Positions 1-6,586 of a stretch of 6,850 nucleotides of DNA are shown here, piece by piece. How positions within the stretch are numbered: the first letter of the stretch is position 1; every line of letters begins with the position of its first letter. A program made the position numbers and the translations under genes. Source of the stretch: an uncultured Clostridia bacterium (GTDB lineage: Bacteria > Bacillota > Clostridia > Oscillospirales > Ruminococcaceae); assembly GCA_947302065.1 (NCBI GenBank), contig CAMYUO010000100.1, forward strand, positions 1 through 6,850. Reading direction: 5' to 3'. Under the pieces are notes generated by a model. That model was not told the DNA's origin, ran no database searches, and saw only the letters and a list, made by a program, of their open reading frames with translations.

Positions 1-3000
1 GATTCAGCATCACCCACGACAGCAATAACCGTGTCCAGCTGTGCAGCAATGGCTATTACGTCACCTATATACCTTCGTCCGATGCAGATGCGCTCGGCAG
101 CTTCGGCGCAACAACCGATCCCACCAATGAAGCAACATGGCTGTGGCTGCTCGATCAGGCTGACCTCACCGATGATGACTATATCACCTTCTCCGCAGAC
201 AGAGTCAGCGTTTCCGACATCCAAAACGGTGAAAAAGTCATCGTTTATATCAGAATTTGGAACGAGCAAGACCTGAAATATGATATCTATGCGGTCAATG
301 CAAACGGAACACTTTACCCGTGCTATGCCTCGGGCGGTAAGATAATGTGGCTGGGTGACGGAACCAACTCATTGGAATGGGAGTTCACCGAGTATCTCGA
401 TGCGGTCACCAAACAGCCGAATTACTATTATGAGCTTTACAATCCGTACTCTGAAAAGTATATCGCTCCTCAGATGAACGGCAATCAGGTGCTTTCGGGC
501 AGAACTATCGGCATAAATATGCCTGGAAGAAGAAACGGCGAGTTTTACAGTGAGATAATCGCTTGGGACGACTCAAGATATGCCTATATCGGACTGCGCC
601 CGAATGAGAGCAAAACTGCGCTTGAGCCGTGCTCTGAATCGGTATCCTACCCGTTCTATTTTGCAAGACTTGAAGAACTCAATCAGAGTGACAGGCTGCA
701 TACCGTACCGACAGTCGATAATACCGTACACGGCATCACTATGAAGATGAAGGACTTTACGGGCACAAGCGGCGGATCCGGTGCAACACAGCAGAATGCG
801 TACATCACAGATACATCATTCTTCACTGACAAAGCCAATAAGGGTCTGCTGTCCAACTATTTCCCAGAGGGAGAATACCCGACAGCAGTAAAAACGGATA
901 CAAGTATTGAAGAGCTGTACGAAGGCGCAGAAACGGTCAATCATCTGTTCCTTGAAAGCGTGTATAATTCAAGCGGATACTTTGAATATGACAGCACACA
1001 GAATTTTGCAACACTCGCAGCAACAAATGACGGTAATTTCACCGTATACCGTGAGCTTGGCTCTGTTGACGGCGAGGCAAAATCAACACTTGAGCACGGT
1101 CAGTTCTTCCCGTATAATACAATAGCACCGGGTGAGTATTCGACCAACAACCCGCTCAACCTTTACAATACCGACGCAAGAACGAATGACACATCACGCG
1201 GCAAACTCTCGGATGACGACCCGAGAAAGTATGAAAAGCTGTACACTGTCGGACACAAAGACGGTGCAAACGGACAGCAGAAGGTAAACTATTACTTCGG
1301 CATGGAAATGGAAGCCGAGTTTGTCCAGACCGTCAGCGGACTTGACGCATGGGGTCACGATATCATCTTTGAATTCAAGGGAGACGATGACTTCTGGCTC
1401 TATGTTGACGGCGAGCTTGTCATCGACCTCGGCGGTATCCACTCAGCACTTGACGGAAAGGTCAATTTCCGTACAGGCGAGGTCGAGGTGAACGGCACAA
1501 AGACGACCCTCAGAAAGATCTATGAAGACAACTTCAAAGCACGAGGCGTTGAAAACTACCAGCAAGAGCTGGACGAGATATTTGATACAAACGAAAACGG
1601 ACAGTATATCTTCAAAGATTACACCAAGCATAAGATGCGTGTGTTCTATATGGAAAGAGGAGCAGGTGCTTCAAATCTGTATATGCGCTTTAATATCGCA
1701 TCGGTAACACCGGGTCACGTTGTGGTCTCAAAATCATTGTCCGGCGAAGGCGCAAGCCTTATCGATAAGGATTTTGTCGAGTATCCGTTCCAGATCTATT
1801 ACAGACTTCCCGACGGCGAAGGCGGTGCTCCCGGCGAAGAAAGACTTCTTGCAAATGATTACGAGCATATCGCAGTCACTTATCAGAACTCCAACCAGCC
1901 GGTGACCTTTGTAAAACGGTACCGACCGCCGGGCTTCACTGATGAAGAAGCGTATGAAAACATCTACTTCATCAACCCGTCAAAGAATGCCGAGATCGCA
2001 TTCCCGGAGAACACTATCAGTTACAGGATAGTCGAATGTGCGGTGGACAGCTCGGTATACGGAAGCGTACTGATAAACGGTAATGCTGTTCCCGAAGAAC
2101 AGATCACGCATAAAGGCAATCTGATAAGCTATTCTTCAAGAATAGGAACTTCCGAGGAAAGACCGAGTATTTCGTTCGATAATGTGGTAAATGCTAACGT
2201 CATCAAGGATCTGAAGGTGACCAAGCTTCTGCTCGACGAAAATGATCAGGAGATCACGGACGATCCGGCAACATTCAGCTTCAGGCTCTATGTTTCCTCT
2301 GTCGATCCCGACTCAAAGGAGATGCCGCTTGCAAATATGGCGAAATACTGCGTGCTCTCACCGAATAAAAAAGTGTGCAGATATGACTATGAAAACGCAT
2401 GCTTTGCCGAAACGCAGTATGAGTTTGACCATGATTTCTATGACGACCTTAACAATAACAGACTCACCGATGTGCAATTCGATGATGTCATGTTCAGAAC
2501 ATCAGGCTTCGGTTCTATCTCGGGAATACCTTCGGGCTATACTATCTGTGTTCCCGGCATAACCGTCGGATCGGTGTTCAAGATCACAGAAGACGACAAA
2601 ACAGGATACGGTCTTATGGGCTATGAACGTATCAACGGTTCAAAGACCAATGCTGACGGCACCGTTGAGGACATACCGTCTTACCTTCCGTACAACGATA
2701 ACCCGTGGAATATGGGACGTGTCATAGCTGCGGAAGACCCTCAGCTGAATGTCATCAACAAAAAGGGCTATGGACTCAAGGTGAACAAAAAGTGGAGCGA
2801 CCTTGATATCACAACATCCCACGCTCCGATCTATGTTGCTGTATATGTCAAGGGCGAGCTTCTTGAAAACTCCGTAAAACAGATCAAGTCGCCTGACACA
2901 TCGGCATACTATTTCTGGACATCGCTCAAACCTTATGCGAACGGCAAAGCAAGAACAGATCTTGCAGATTATGAGGTCAGAGAGGTCACCATCAGCGCCG

Positions 3001-4457
3001 ATTCACCCACGGTGGCACAGGACGGCACGGTCAGCGGCTATGGCACGGTCACACCGATCGAAAAGGGCGAAAGCCTCAGCATCACAGCCACTAGAACAAG
3101 CAATGCCACACCGCAGGGCGAAAGCAGCGATAAGGATTTCAACTATTTTGTTTCATATTCTCAGGGCAGGATAGAAGGCTCGTCAAGAACCGATACTATC
3201 ACCAATACCCGAGAGAGCGGTATTGCGATAAGGCTGTTCAAATGGGATACCAACGAGCCGCTGCAGAACGGCAAGTTTACCCTGACCGACAGCTTGGGCA
3301 ACAAAGTCGGAGAGTTCACGTCAAATGCCGATGGCATCGTTTCAATGCTTTACAGCTACGAACCCGACCAGATCTATACTCTGACGCAGACCTGCGCTCC
3401 GCAGGGCTATGTCGGACTGCAAAAGCCTGTGTGCTTCAAGGTAAATCCCGACGAGACAGTTTCGCTGTTTTACAGCGACGGCACAACACCGTGGGGTAAA
3501 AATGACAGGATAGATCTGCGGTGGGCAAACGGCAAGAAGGGAGAAAACGGCATCACAGCATTTGTCGATGTCTACAACAAGCAGTTCAATTTCAAGATAA
3601 TGAAAATGGACAGCAAGGACAGCAACATCCTGCTCGGATCGGCACATTTCGCCGTATATAAACAGGCAAACACCACTATCAGCGGTTATGTCAAGAACAG
3701 AGATCCGATGGACGGATTTGAAGACCTTGTCACATATAACGGCGTGGTGGACATCTGCGGCGGCGACAGCGGCAGAGTCATCAATCCGGGCGAGAAAGGC
3801 GCTGTGTTCTTCCTGACAGAAACAAAAGCACCTTTCAACTATACCAAGCTCAATCAGGACATTATCTTCCGCATCTCACCTCTGGGAATTCCGTCACTGA
3901 TAAGTGATTCGTATTCAGGAAGGCTCGTGGAAACCGATGACAGCTACATCTACACCCTCAGCGTCCCGAACACCAAGGCAGACCCGTCACTCAAAACGCT
4001 TACCATAAGCAAGCAGGTCAAGGGCGCTTTTGGCAATAAGAACCAGGAGTTTGACTTTACCGTCACCATTACGGGTGCAGGTGAAGGAGCAGGCTTTGTA
4101 TGGGCAAAGAACGGAGAGCAGCAGGATCTGATGCCTCGCACAGGCGGCACATTCACTCTCAGACACAGTGATAAGGTCGAGATCTCGCTTCCGATCGGTG
4201 TCGAGGTCACCGTATCAGAGGAAAGCACAGATTATTCCCAGCAGATCGTCTTCAATGACGGCGAACCTGAGAATAAGTCTTCCACGACATTCACCTTTAC
4301 TGACAGCACCGATATCGTTGTGATAAACACCCTTGAGGGCAGTGTCGCAACTGGCATAACACTTACGTTTGTTCGGTCGGCAACTCTTGCATTGCTGCCG
4401 ATGATGATGATCGCAGCGTTTGTGTACCGCAGGAAAAAGCGGAAAAATGAAGCATAA
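1..4457 (+). CDS. Giant cell-surface adhesin/pilin-like protein with fibro-slime domain and Cna-B/SpaA-type modules (5' end missing)
   Basis: The frame is open from the left edge (first full codon at 3) to TAA at 4455-4457, giving 1484 residues. The Met at 345 is internal, because the 114 codons before it are uninterrupted and of the same character. Residue numbers count from the codon at 3. Residues ~140-205 (YYYELYNPYSEKYIAP onward) and ~244 on lead into a fibro-slime/PA14-like domain (~430-570) with core GDDDFWLYVDGELVIDLGG at 460-478. Ig-like modules follow, with candidate isopeptide Lys/Glu/Asn at 577/678/730, 741/863/919, 930/994/1068 (Cna-B), 1080/Gln1129/1192 (SpaA-like), 1201/1273/1323 (SpaA-like, TETKAP) and 1337/1406/1442 (DUF7601/Spy0128-like). 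The C-terminus has SVATG (1447-1451), a hydrophobic stretch (~1454-1475) and the tail RRKKRKNEA. Such proteins are exported and wall- or membrane-anchored; fibro-slime domains are known from adhesive proteins of fibre-degrading bacteria. A role in binding plant fibre, mucus or other cells is inference. No sortase gene is in the window, and the signal peptide would lie upstream. Confidence 0.9.
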   Translation, partial: FSITHDSNNRVQLCSNGYYVTYIPSSDADALGSFGATTDPTNEATWLWLLDQADLTDDDYITFSADRVSVSDIQNGEKVIVYIRIWNEQDLKYDIYAVNANGTLYPCYASGGKIMWLGDGTNSLEWEFTEYLDAVTKQPNYYYELYNPYSEKYIAPQMNGNQVLSGRTIGINMPGRRNGEFYSEIIAWDDSRYAYIGLRPNESKTALEPCSESVSYPFYFARLEELNQSDRLHTVPTVDNTVHGITMKMKDFTGTSGGSGATQQNAYITDTSFFTDKANKGLLSNYFPEGEYPTAVKTDTSIEELYEGAETVNHLFLESVYNSSGYFEYDSTQNFATLAATNDGNFTVYRELGSVDGEAKSTLEHGQFFPYNTIAPGEYSTNNPLNLYNTDARTNDTSRGKLSDDDPRKYEKLYTVGHKDGANGQQKVNYYFGMEMEAEFVQTVSGLDAWGHDIIFEFKGDDDFWLYVDGELVIDLGGIHSALDGKVNFRTGEVEVNGTKTTLRKIYEDNFKARGVENYQQELDEIFDTNENGQYIFKDYTKHKMRVFYMERGAGASNLYMRFNIASVTPGHVVVSKSLSGEGASLIDKDFVEYPFQIYYRLPDGEGGAPGEERLLANDYEHIAVTYQNSNQPVTFVKRYRPPGFTDEEAYENIYFINPSKNAEIAFPENTISYRIVECAVDSSVYGSVLINGNAVPEEQITHKGNLISYSSRIGTSEERPSISFDNVVNANVIKDLKVTKLLLDENDQEITDDPATFSFRLYVSSVDPDSKEMPLANMAKYCVLSPNKKVCRYDYENACFAETQYEFDHDFYDDLNNNRLTDVQFDDVMFRTSGFGSISGIPSGYTICVPGITVGSVFKITEDDKTGYGLMGYERINGSKTNADGTVEDIPSYLPYNDNPWNMGRVIAAEDPQLNVINKKGYGLKVNKKWSDLDITTSHAPIYVAVYVKGELLENSVKQIKSPDTSAYYFWTSLKPYANGKARTDLADYEVREVTISADSPTVAQDGTVSGYGTVTPIEKGESLSITATRTSNATPQGESSDKDFNYFVSYSQGRIEGSSRTDTITNTRESGIAIRLFKWDTNEPLQNGKFTLTDSLGNKVGEFTSNADGIVSMLYSYEPDQIYTLTQTCAPQGYVGLQKPVCFKVNPDETVSLFYSDGTTPWGKNDRIDLRWANGKKGENGITAFVDVYNKQFNFKIMKMDSKDSNILLGSAHFAVYKQANTTISGYVKNRDPMDGFEDLVTYNGVVDICGGDSGRVINPGEKGAVFFLTETKAPFNYTKLNQDIIFRISPLGIPSLISDSYSGRLVETDDSYIYTLSVPNTKADPSLKTLTISKQVKGAFGNKNQEFDFTVTITGAGEGAGFVWAKNGEQQDLMPRTGGTFTLRHSDKVEISLPIGVEVTVSEESTDYSQQIVFNDGEPENKSSTTFTFTDSTDIVVINTLEGSVATGITLTFVRSATLALLPMMMIAAFVYRRKKRKNEA

Positions 4458-4482
4458 CCCCTGCAGTCTATATGTATCAAAA

Positions 4483-4533
4483 AAAGATCTCCCGAGCGAC
4501 AAGAACGTCGCTTGAGAGATCTTTGTTGTTTTT
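4483..4533. terminator. Bidirectional intrinsic terminator between convergent genes
   Basis: The arms 4483-4500 and 4507-4524 pair over 18 positions with one C/A mismatch and one G-U wobble, closing on the loop AAGAAC. On the + strand the stem is followed by GTTGTTTTT. On the - strand it is followed by seven T (the A-run at 4479-4485, which partly overlaps the stem base). It lies 25 nt after the surface-protein stop and 20 nt after the AraC-gene stop, so it can end both convergent transcripts. Confidence 0.9.
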
Positions 4534-4544
4534 CTGCGGCAATA

Positions 4545-5378
4545 TCAGACCTTTTTCAAAGGTATCGCAATATAGTTTACCGTATCGGCAGGATCCTTTG
4601 CAGGCGGCAGATAGAATTCCAGCGAATAGTTGCCTGCCAGTTCGTAGCCCTGCAAAGCAGGCAGCCATTCCGACCAAATCTGCGTGTTGACGCTCTGCAT
4701 GCTGTCGGGCATCGGACCTTTGCACATGAACAGCGCCCACAGTCCGCCCGGGACCTGATAAGTGCTGCAGCCCTGCGCAATGTCATTCCACGGCTCATAC
4801 AGGTCGGCTATCCAGTAATCAAAGGTCTTTCCGTCCATGTCCGAGCATATGCCGAACGTTCCTTTCAAACCTTTCATATCCTTTGTCCACTCGTCCCAGA
4901 ATTTCGGGATCTGCGTGTAGCTTGTCTCTGCATCGAATCTCTTTTTGATGCCAACGACCGTAAACGGTGCTTTTTCAACAATTTTGTAATCCAACATATT
5001 TCCGCCCTCCAATGTGATCTTGATATGAAGCGGAGCGAATGACCGCAGTTTTGCCCCGGAGTTTTTTGCCTGCGCAGGGGTCACGCCGTGAAAGCGCTGG
5101 AACGCTTTTGCAAAGCTGTCGGGAGAATCGTAGCCGTACTTCATGGCAATGTCTATTACCTTATGATCTGAGCAGGCAAGCTCCTGTGCAGCCAGCGTCA
5201 TTCGCCGTGCACGGATATATTCGCCGACCGTCATACCGCACAAAGCTCCGAAGATACGCTGGTAATAGAACGATGACAGCGCAGCTTTCCTTGCAATATC
5301 CCCGATATCAGGTTCCTCCAGCAGATTTTGTTCAATGTAATCCAGAGACGCCTGAAATCCGTCTATCCAGTCTTTCAT
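4545..5378 (-). CDS. AraC-family transcriptional regulator with GyrI-like effector-binding domain
   Basis: The protein has 277 residues. The N-terminal ~105 form an AraC-type double helix-turn-helix: first HTH ~24-45 (DIARKAALSSFYYQRIF), second ~73-96, ending in the family signature DIAMKYGYDSPDSFAKAFQRFHGVTP (76-101). Residues ~128-277 (from LDYKIVEKAPFTVVGI) resemble the GyrI-like/AraC effector-binding fold of Rob and BmrR C-termini, with hallmark stretches WIADLYEPW and VPGGLWALFMCKG. DNA-binding domain first and effector domain second is the Rob-type order. The likely role is a cytoplasmic activator responding to a small, perhaps hydrophobic, molecule; the ligand is unknown. ATG at 5376-5378 is preceded by GAGGTGA with 6 nt spacing, and the HTH begins at the usual distance. 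It has its own promoter, and terminators flank both sides, so it is monocistronic. No efflux or target gene is adjacent, which fits a regulator acting on its own gene or elsewhere. Confidence 0.93.
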   Translation of the reverse strand: MKDWIDGFQASLDYIEQNLLEEPDIGDIARKAALSSFYYQRIFGALCGMTVGEYIRARRMTLAAQELACSDHKVIDIAMKYGYDSPDSFAKAFQRFHGVTPAQAKNSGAKLRSFAPLHIKITLEGGNMLDYKIVEKAPFTVVGIKKRFDAETSYTQIPKFWDEWTKDMKGLKGTFGICSDMDGKTFDYWIADLYEPWNDIAQGCSTYQVPGGLWALFMCKGPMPDSMQSVNTQIWSEWLPALQGYELAGNYSLEFYLPPAKDPADTVNYIAIPLKKV

Positions 5379-5400
5379 AATGGGTCACCTCATTCCGCTT

Positions 5401-5417
5401 TATCACATTGTATCACA
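5401..5417 (-). repeat. Direct repeat TGTGATA-CAA-TGTGATA in the AraC-gene leader
   Basis: On the - strand two identical heptamers (5417-5411 and 5407-5401) are separated by 3 nt, giving a 10-bp period, one helical turn. They lie between the predicted transcription start and the ribosome binding site of the AraC-family gene. AraC-type proteins commonly bind tandem direct repeats, so an autoregulatory operator is plausible. This is inference from position and spacing only. Confidence 0.4.
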
Positions 5418-5470
5418 CCGATGTGGTTTTGTCCCGACTTTTTCTGCACTCTTTGTCGGGGTCGGTGCAG
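5416..5470 (-). promoter_or_regulatory. Candidate structured leader RNA (H-type pseudoknot with a competing helix) of the AraC-family gene
   Basis: Read on the - strand, CTGCAC (5470-5465) pairs with GTGCAG (5449-5444), and CCCGAC (5460-5455) pairs with GTCGGG (5438-5433). Both helices are 6 bp, fully Watson-Crick and interleaved, which is the H-type pseudoknot arrangement. The loops are CGAC, AAAGA and AAAAA; an A-only loop crossing the first stem is common in pseudoknots with minor-groove triples. A third helix, CACCGA (5467-5462) with TCGGTG (5421-5416), would disrupt the first stem but could enclose the second, so two alternative states can be drawn. The element starts about 6 nt after the predicted transcription start. 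It matches no riboswitch class that I can recall. Function is unproven. Confidence 0.4.
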
Positions 5471-5482
5471 TTCTTTAAAAGA

Positions 5483-5511
5483 ATTATACCAGAGCCTTTC
5501 ATCAAAGTCAA
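5483..5511 (-). promoter_or_regulatory. Sigma-A-type promoter of the AraC-family gene
   Basis: On the - strand the -35 is TTGACT (5511-5506) and the -10 is TATAAT (5488-5483), separated by exactly 17 nt. The -10 is perfect and the -35 differs from consensus by one base. The predicted start is near 5476, giving a leader of about 98 nt before ATG at 5378. It lies just downstream of the queT terminator, so the regulator gene is expected to be transcribed independently. Confidence 0.85.
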
Positions 5512-5525
5512 TCGGCAGTTGTTGC

Positions 5526-5558
5526 AAAAAAATGAGGCAAAGTTTTCACCTTGCCTCA
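5526..5558 (-). terminator. Intrinsic terminator of queT
   Basis: On the - strand a 10-bp stem begins TGAGGCAA and ends TTGCCTCA (one G-U pair, loop TGAAAA) and is followed directly by seven T (5532-5526). It begins 8 nt after the queT stop codon. There is no T-run on the other side, so it acts in the queT direction only. Confidence 0.9.
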
Positions 5559-5566
5559 GATAGAAT

Positions 5567-6082
5567 TTATAACTGTGTTTGCTTGCCTGTATCGGTTATC
5601 ATTTTCATGAACGCTTTGTTTTTGCGCAGCTGGCTGAACAGTATAACGCCCAGTATGCTCACGCACACAAATTCGCCCAGAGAAACGGTAGCCACCGACA
5701 TCCAGTATGGTGCATCGAGAAGAAAATACAGTTCAGCTGCCACGATAAATCCGTTTGATACAACGGGGAACAGCGAGCATATTATCATTCTCGGCAAACT
5801 GTTTTCCTTGCGCAGCAGGTACATCGGTATCGCAGCGATAAGCGTTGCGGATGTTCCCACAAGGATATCCCATTTCATCGGGCTGAACAGATTTGCGATA
5901 AAGCATCCGACCGTCAGAGCGAAAATGTAGTCTTTGCTGAAGAAACAAAGCAGCATCAGCGCTTCGGCGATCCGAAACTGAATGTCATTGTAAGAAATAA
6001 ATGACAGTGAGAGCGTCAGTACAACGTAAAGTGCCGCCACAACGCCTATCCTTGTGAGACGGCGGGCAGAAAAGTTTTCCAC
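5567..6082 (-). CDS. queT: QueT-family queuosine-precursor transporter (small integral membrane protein)
   Basis: The product has 171 residues from GTG at 6082 and ends at TAA (5567-5569). It is strongly hydrophobic with about five to six membrane segments, the first at ~12-30. Recognisable QueT (COG4708) features are LTRIGVVAALYVVLTL near the N-terminus, IQFRIAEAL (34-42), GCFIANL (59-65) followed by WDILVG (71-76), and a conserved-looking GEFVC segment near the C-terminus. Length is normal for the family. QueT proteins are thought to import queuosine precursors such as preQ1, the base used to modify tRNA wobble position 34. No queuosine synthesis genes are nearby, consistent with salvage. 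Start choice: AAGGAG (6097-6092) is 9 nt from the GTG at 6082 but only 3 nt from an in-frame TTG at 6088, so GTG is preferred; TTG would add two residues. The gene follows the fba pair on the same strand across a 141-nt gap and ends in its own terminator. Confidence 0.88.
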   Translation of the reverse strand: MENFSARRLTRIGVVAALYVVLTLSLSFISYNDIQFRIAEALMLLCFFSKDYIFALTVGCFIANLFSPMKWDILVGTSATLIAAIPMYLLRKENSLPRMIICSLFPVVSNGFIVAAELYFLLDAPYWMSVATVSLGEFVCVSILGVILFSQLRKNKAFMKMITDTGKQTQL

Positions 6083-6141
6083 ACTCAATTACTCCTTGTT
6101 TTTTTCGATAAGGGACATCACCCGTTATTAAAGTCACGGCA
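6083..6141 (-). promoter_or_regulatory. queT leader: small hairpin plus A-rich tail into the ribosome binding site, possible preQ1-type control
   Basis: On the - strand, a small hairpin (6128-6108; ATAA and GGG pairing with CCC and TTAT, one bulged C, loop TGATGT) is followed by CGAAAAAAACAAGGAG. The A-rich tail running into the Shine-Dalgarno recalls the tail of preQ1-I riboswitches, and queT genes are often under preQ1 control. However, the hairpin loop is too short and I cannot match the conserved preQ1-I or preQ1-II core bases. This is a candidate only. Confidence 0.2.
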
Positions 6142-6181
6142 AACTAAGATGACCGCCGCCTATCAGGCGGCGGTCATAGTT
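6142..6181. terminator. Strong GC-rich hairpin between the fba pair and queT (possible terminator or leader structure)
   Basis: TGACCGCCGCC (6150-6160) and GGCGGCGGTCA (6166-6176) form a perfect 11-bp stem with a 5-nt loop. A further 5-bp AACTA/TAGTT pairing (6142-6146 with 6177-6181) extends it across a 3-nt bulge. On the - strand the downstream bases are only weakly T-rich (TCATCTTAGTTT), so termination of the fba transcript is plausible but not textbook. It may instead be part of the queT leader. Confidence 0.55.
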
Positions 6182-6185
6182 CGTG

Positions 6186-6191
6186 ATTATA
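6186..6191 (-). promoter_or_regulatory. Possible -10 element upstream of queT
   Basis: A perfect TATAAT lies on the - strand at 6191-6186. No convincing -35 is found 16-18 nt upstream and there is no TGn extension. If used, transcription would begin at about 6179, at the base of the GC-rich hairpin, giving queT a leader of about 97 nt. The AT-rich block also reads TATAAT on the + strand (6188-6193), so chance is a real possibility. Confidence 0.3.
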
Positions 6192-6223
6192 ATAGTGGTT
6201 TCCCCGGATACACTCTGCGCCGA

Positions 6224-6583
6224 TCAGTAACCCATGCCCTGCGTGTTAGGCGGGTATAGCAGCTGATTGAGCATAGAGGCAAGCAGTTCAACATTTTTCT
6301 GATTTTGCTTTCTTGCGCCAAACTCCGTTCCGAGCTTAGGCTGGCTGACGATCGAAACGCCTGTCCTTCCGTCAGGGATAACACCCATCGCAACAGTGAC
6401 CTGTTCGCCCCATGTCAGCATCGACATACCCTTGCTCAGATAGATCATATAGTTGTAGTTGTCGCAGTTCTCGATCTTGTAGCCGCACAGCTGTGCAGCA
6501 CGGCATGCAGCGTTGAAAACATAGTTGAGTTCCACGTTGTAAGCCAGATCGATCCGACAGCTTTTATCAGAAAAAAGTCCCAT
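6224..6583 (-). CDS. Small uncharacterised protein, 119 residues, encoded directly after fba
   Basis: I do not recognise a named family. The 119-residue product has no signal peptide or membrane segment and should be cytoplasmic. Its layout is a helix-like segment (~18-33, with Cys27 and Cys33), probable beta strands through the middle including LTWGEQVTVAMGV (56-68) and TGVSIVSQPKLG (74-85), and a C-terminal helix-like segment (~94-109). This alpha-beta-alpha layout suggests a small TBP-like or Bet v 1-like fold, but that is a guess from pattern. ATG at 6581-6583 lies 3 nt after the fba stop, with an AAGG (6595-6592) inside the fba 3' end and 8 nt spacing, so translational coupling and co-transcription with fba are likely. 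Residue composition and reading-frame integrity look like a real gene; it stops at TGA (6224-6226). Confidence 0.75.
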   Translation of the reverse strand: MGLFSDKSCRIDLAYNVELNYVFNAACRAAQLCGYKIENCDNYNYMIYLSKGMSMLTWGEQVTVAMGVIPDGRTGVSIVSQPKLGTEFGARKQNQKNVELLASMLNQLLYPPNTQGMGY

Positions 6584-6586
6584 TGT

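Noticed and set aside
345..347. ATG at 345 as the start of the surface-protein gene
   Set aside because: The same frame is open back to the window edge with 114 further coherent residues, there is no clear ribosome binding site, and no signal peptide follows this Met.
1..4457. Tandem nucleotide repeats, a CRISPR array or mobile element within the long surface-protein gene
   Set aside because: The modules resemble each other only at protein-fold level; no repeated nucleotide units, spacers or transposase motifs were seen.
4512..5042. 176-codon + strand open frame
   Set aside because: It is a shadow of the AraC-family gene on the other strand and begins inside the bidirectional terminator.
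5433..5470. The AraC-gene leader pseudoknot as a preQ1-I riboswitch
   Set aside because: The loop lengths and bases do not match the preQ1-I core, and the gene it precedes has no link to queuosine.
5328..5930. 200-codon + strand open frame across the AraC gene start, promoter region and queT
   Set aside because: It lies antisense to two genes with recognisable families and crosses a promoter and a terminator; its translation shows no family features.
6086..6088. TTG at 6088 as the queT start
   Set aside because: It is only 3 nt from the AAGGAG, too close for good initiation; the in-frame GTG at 6082 has 9-nt spacing.
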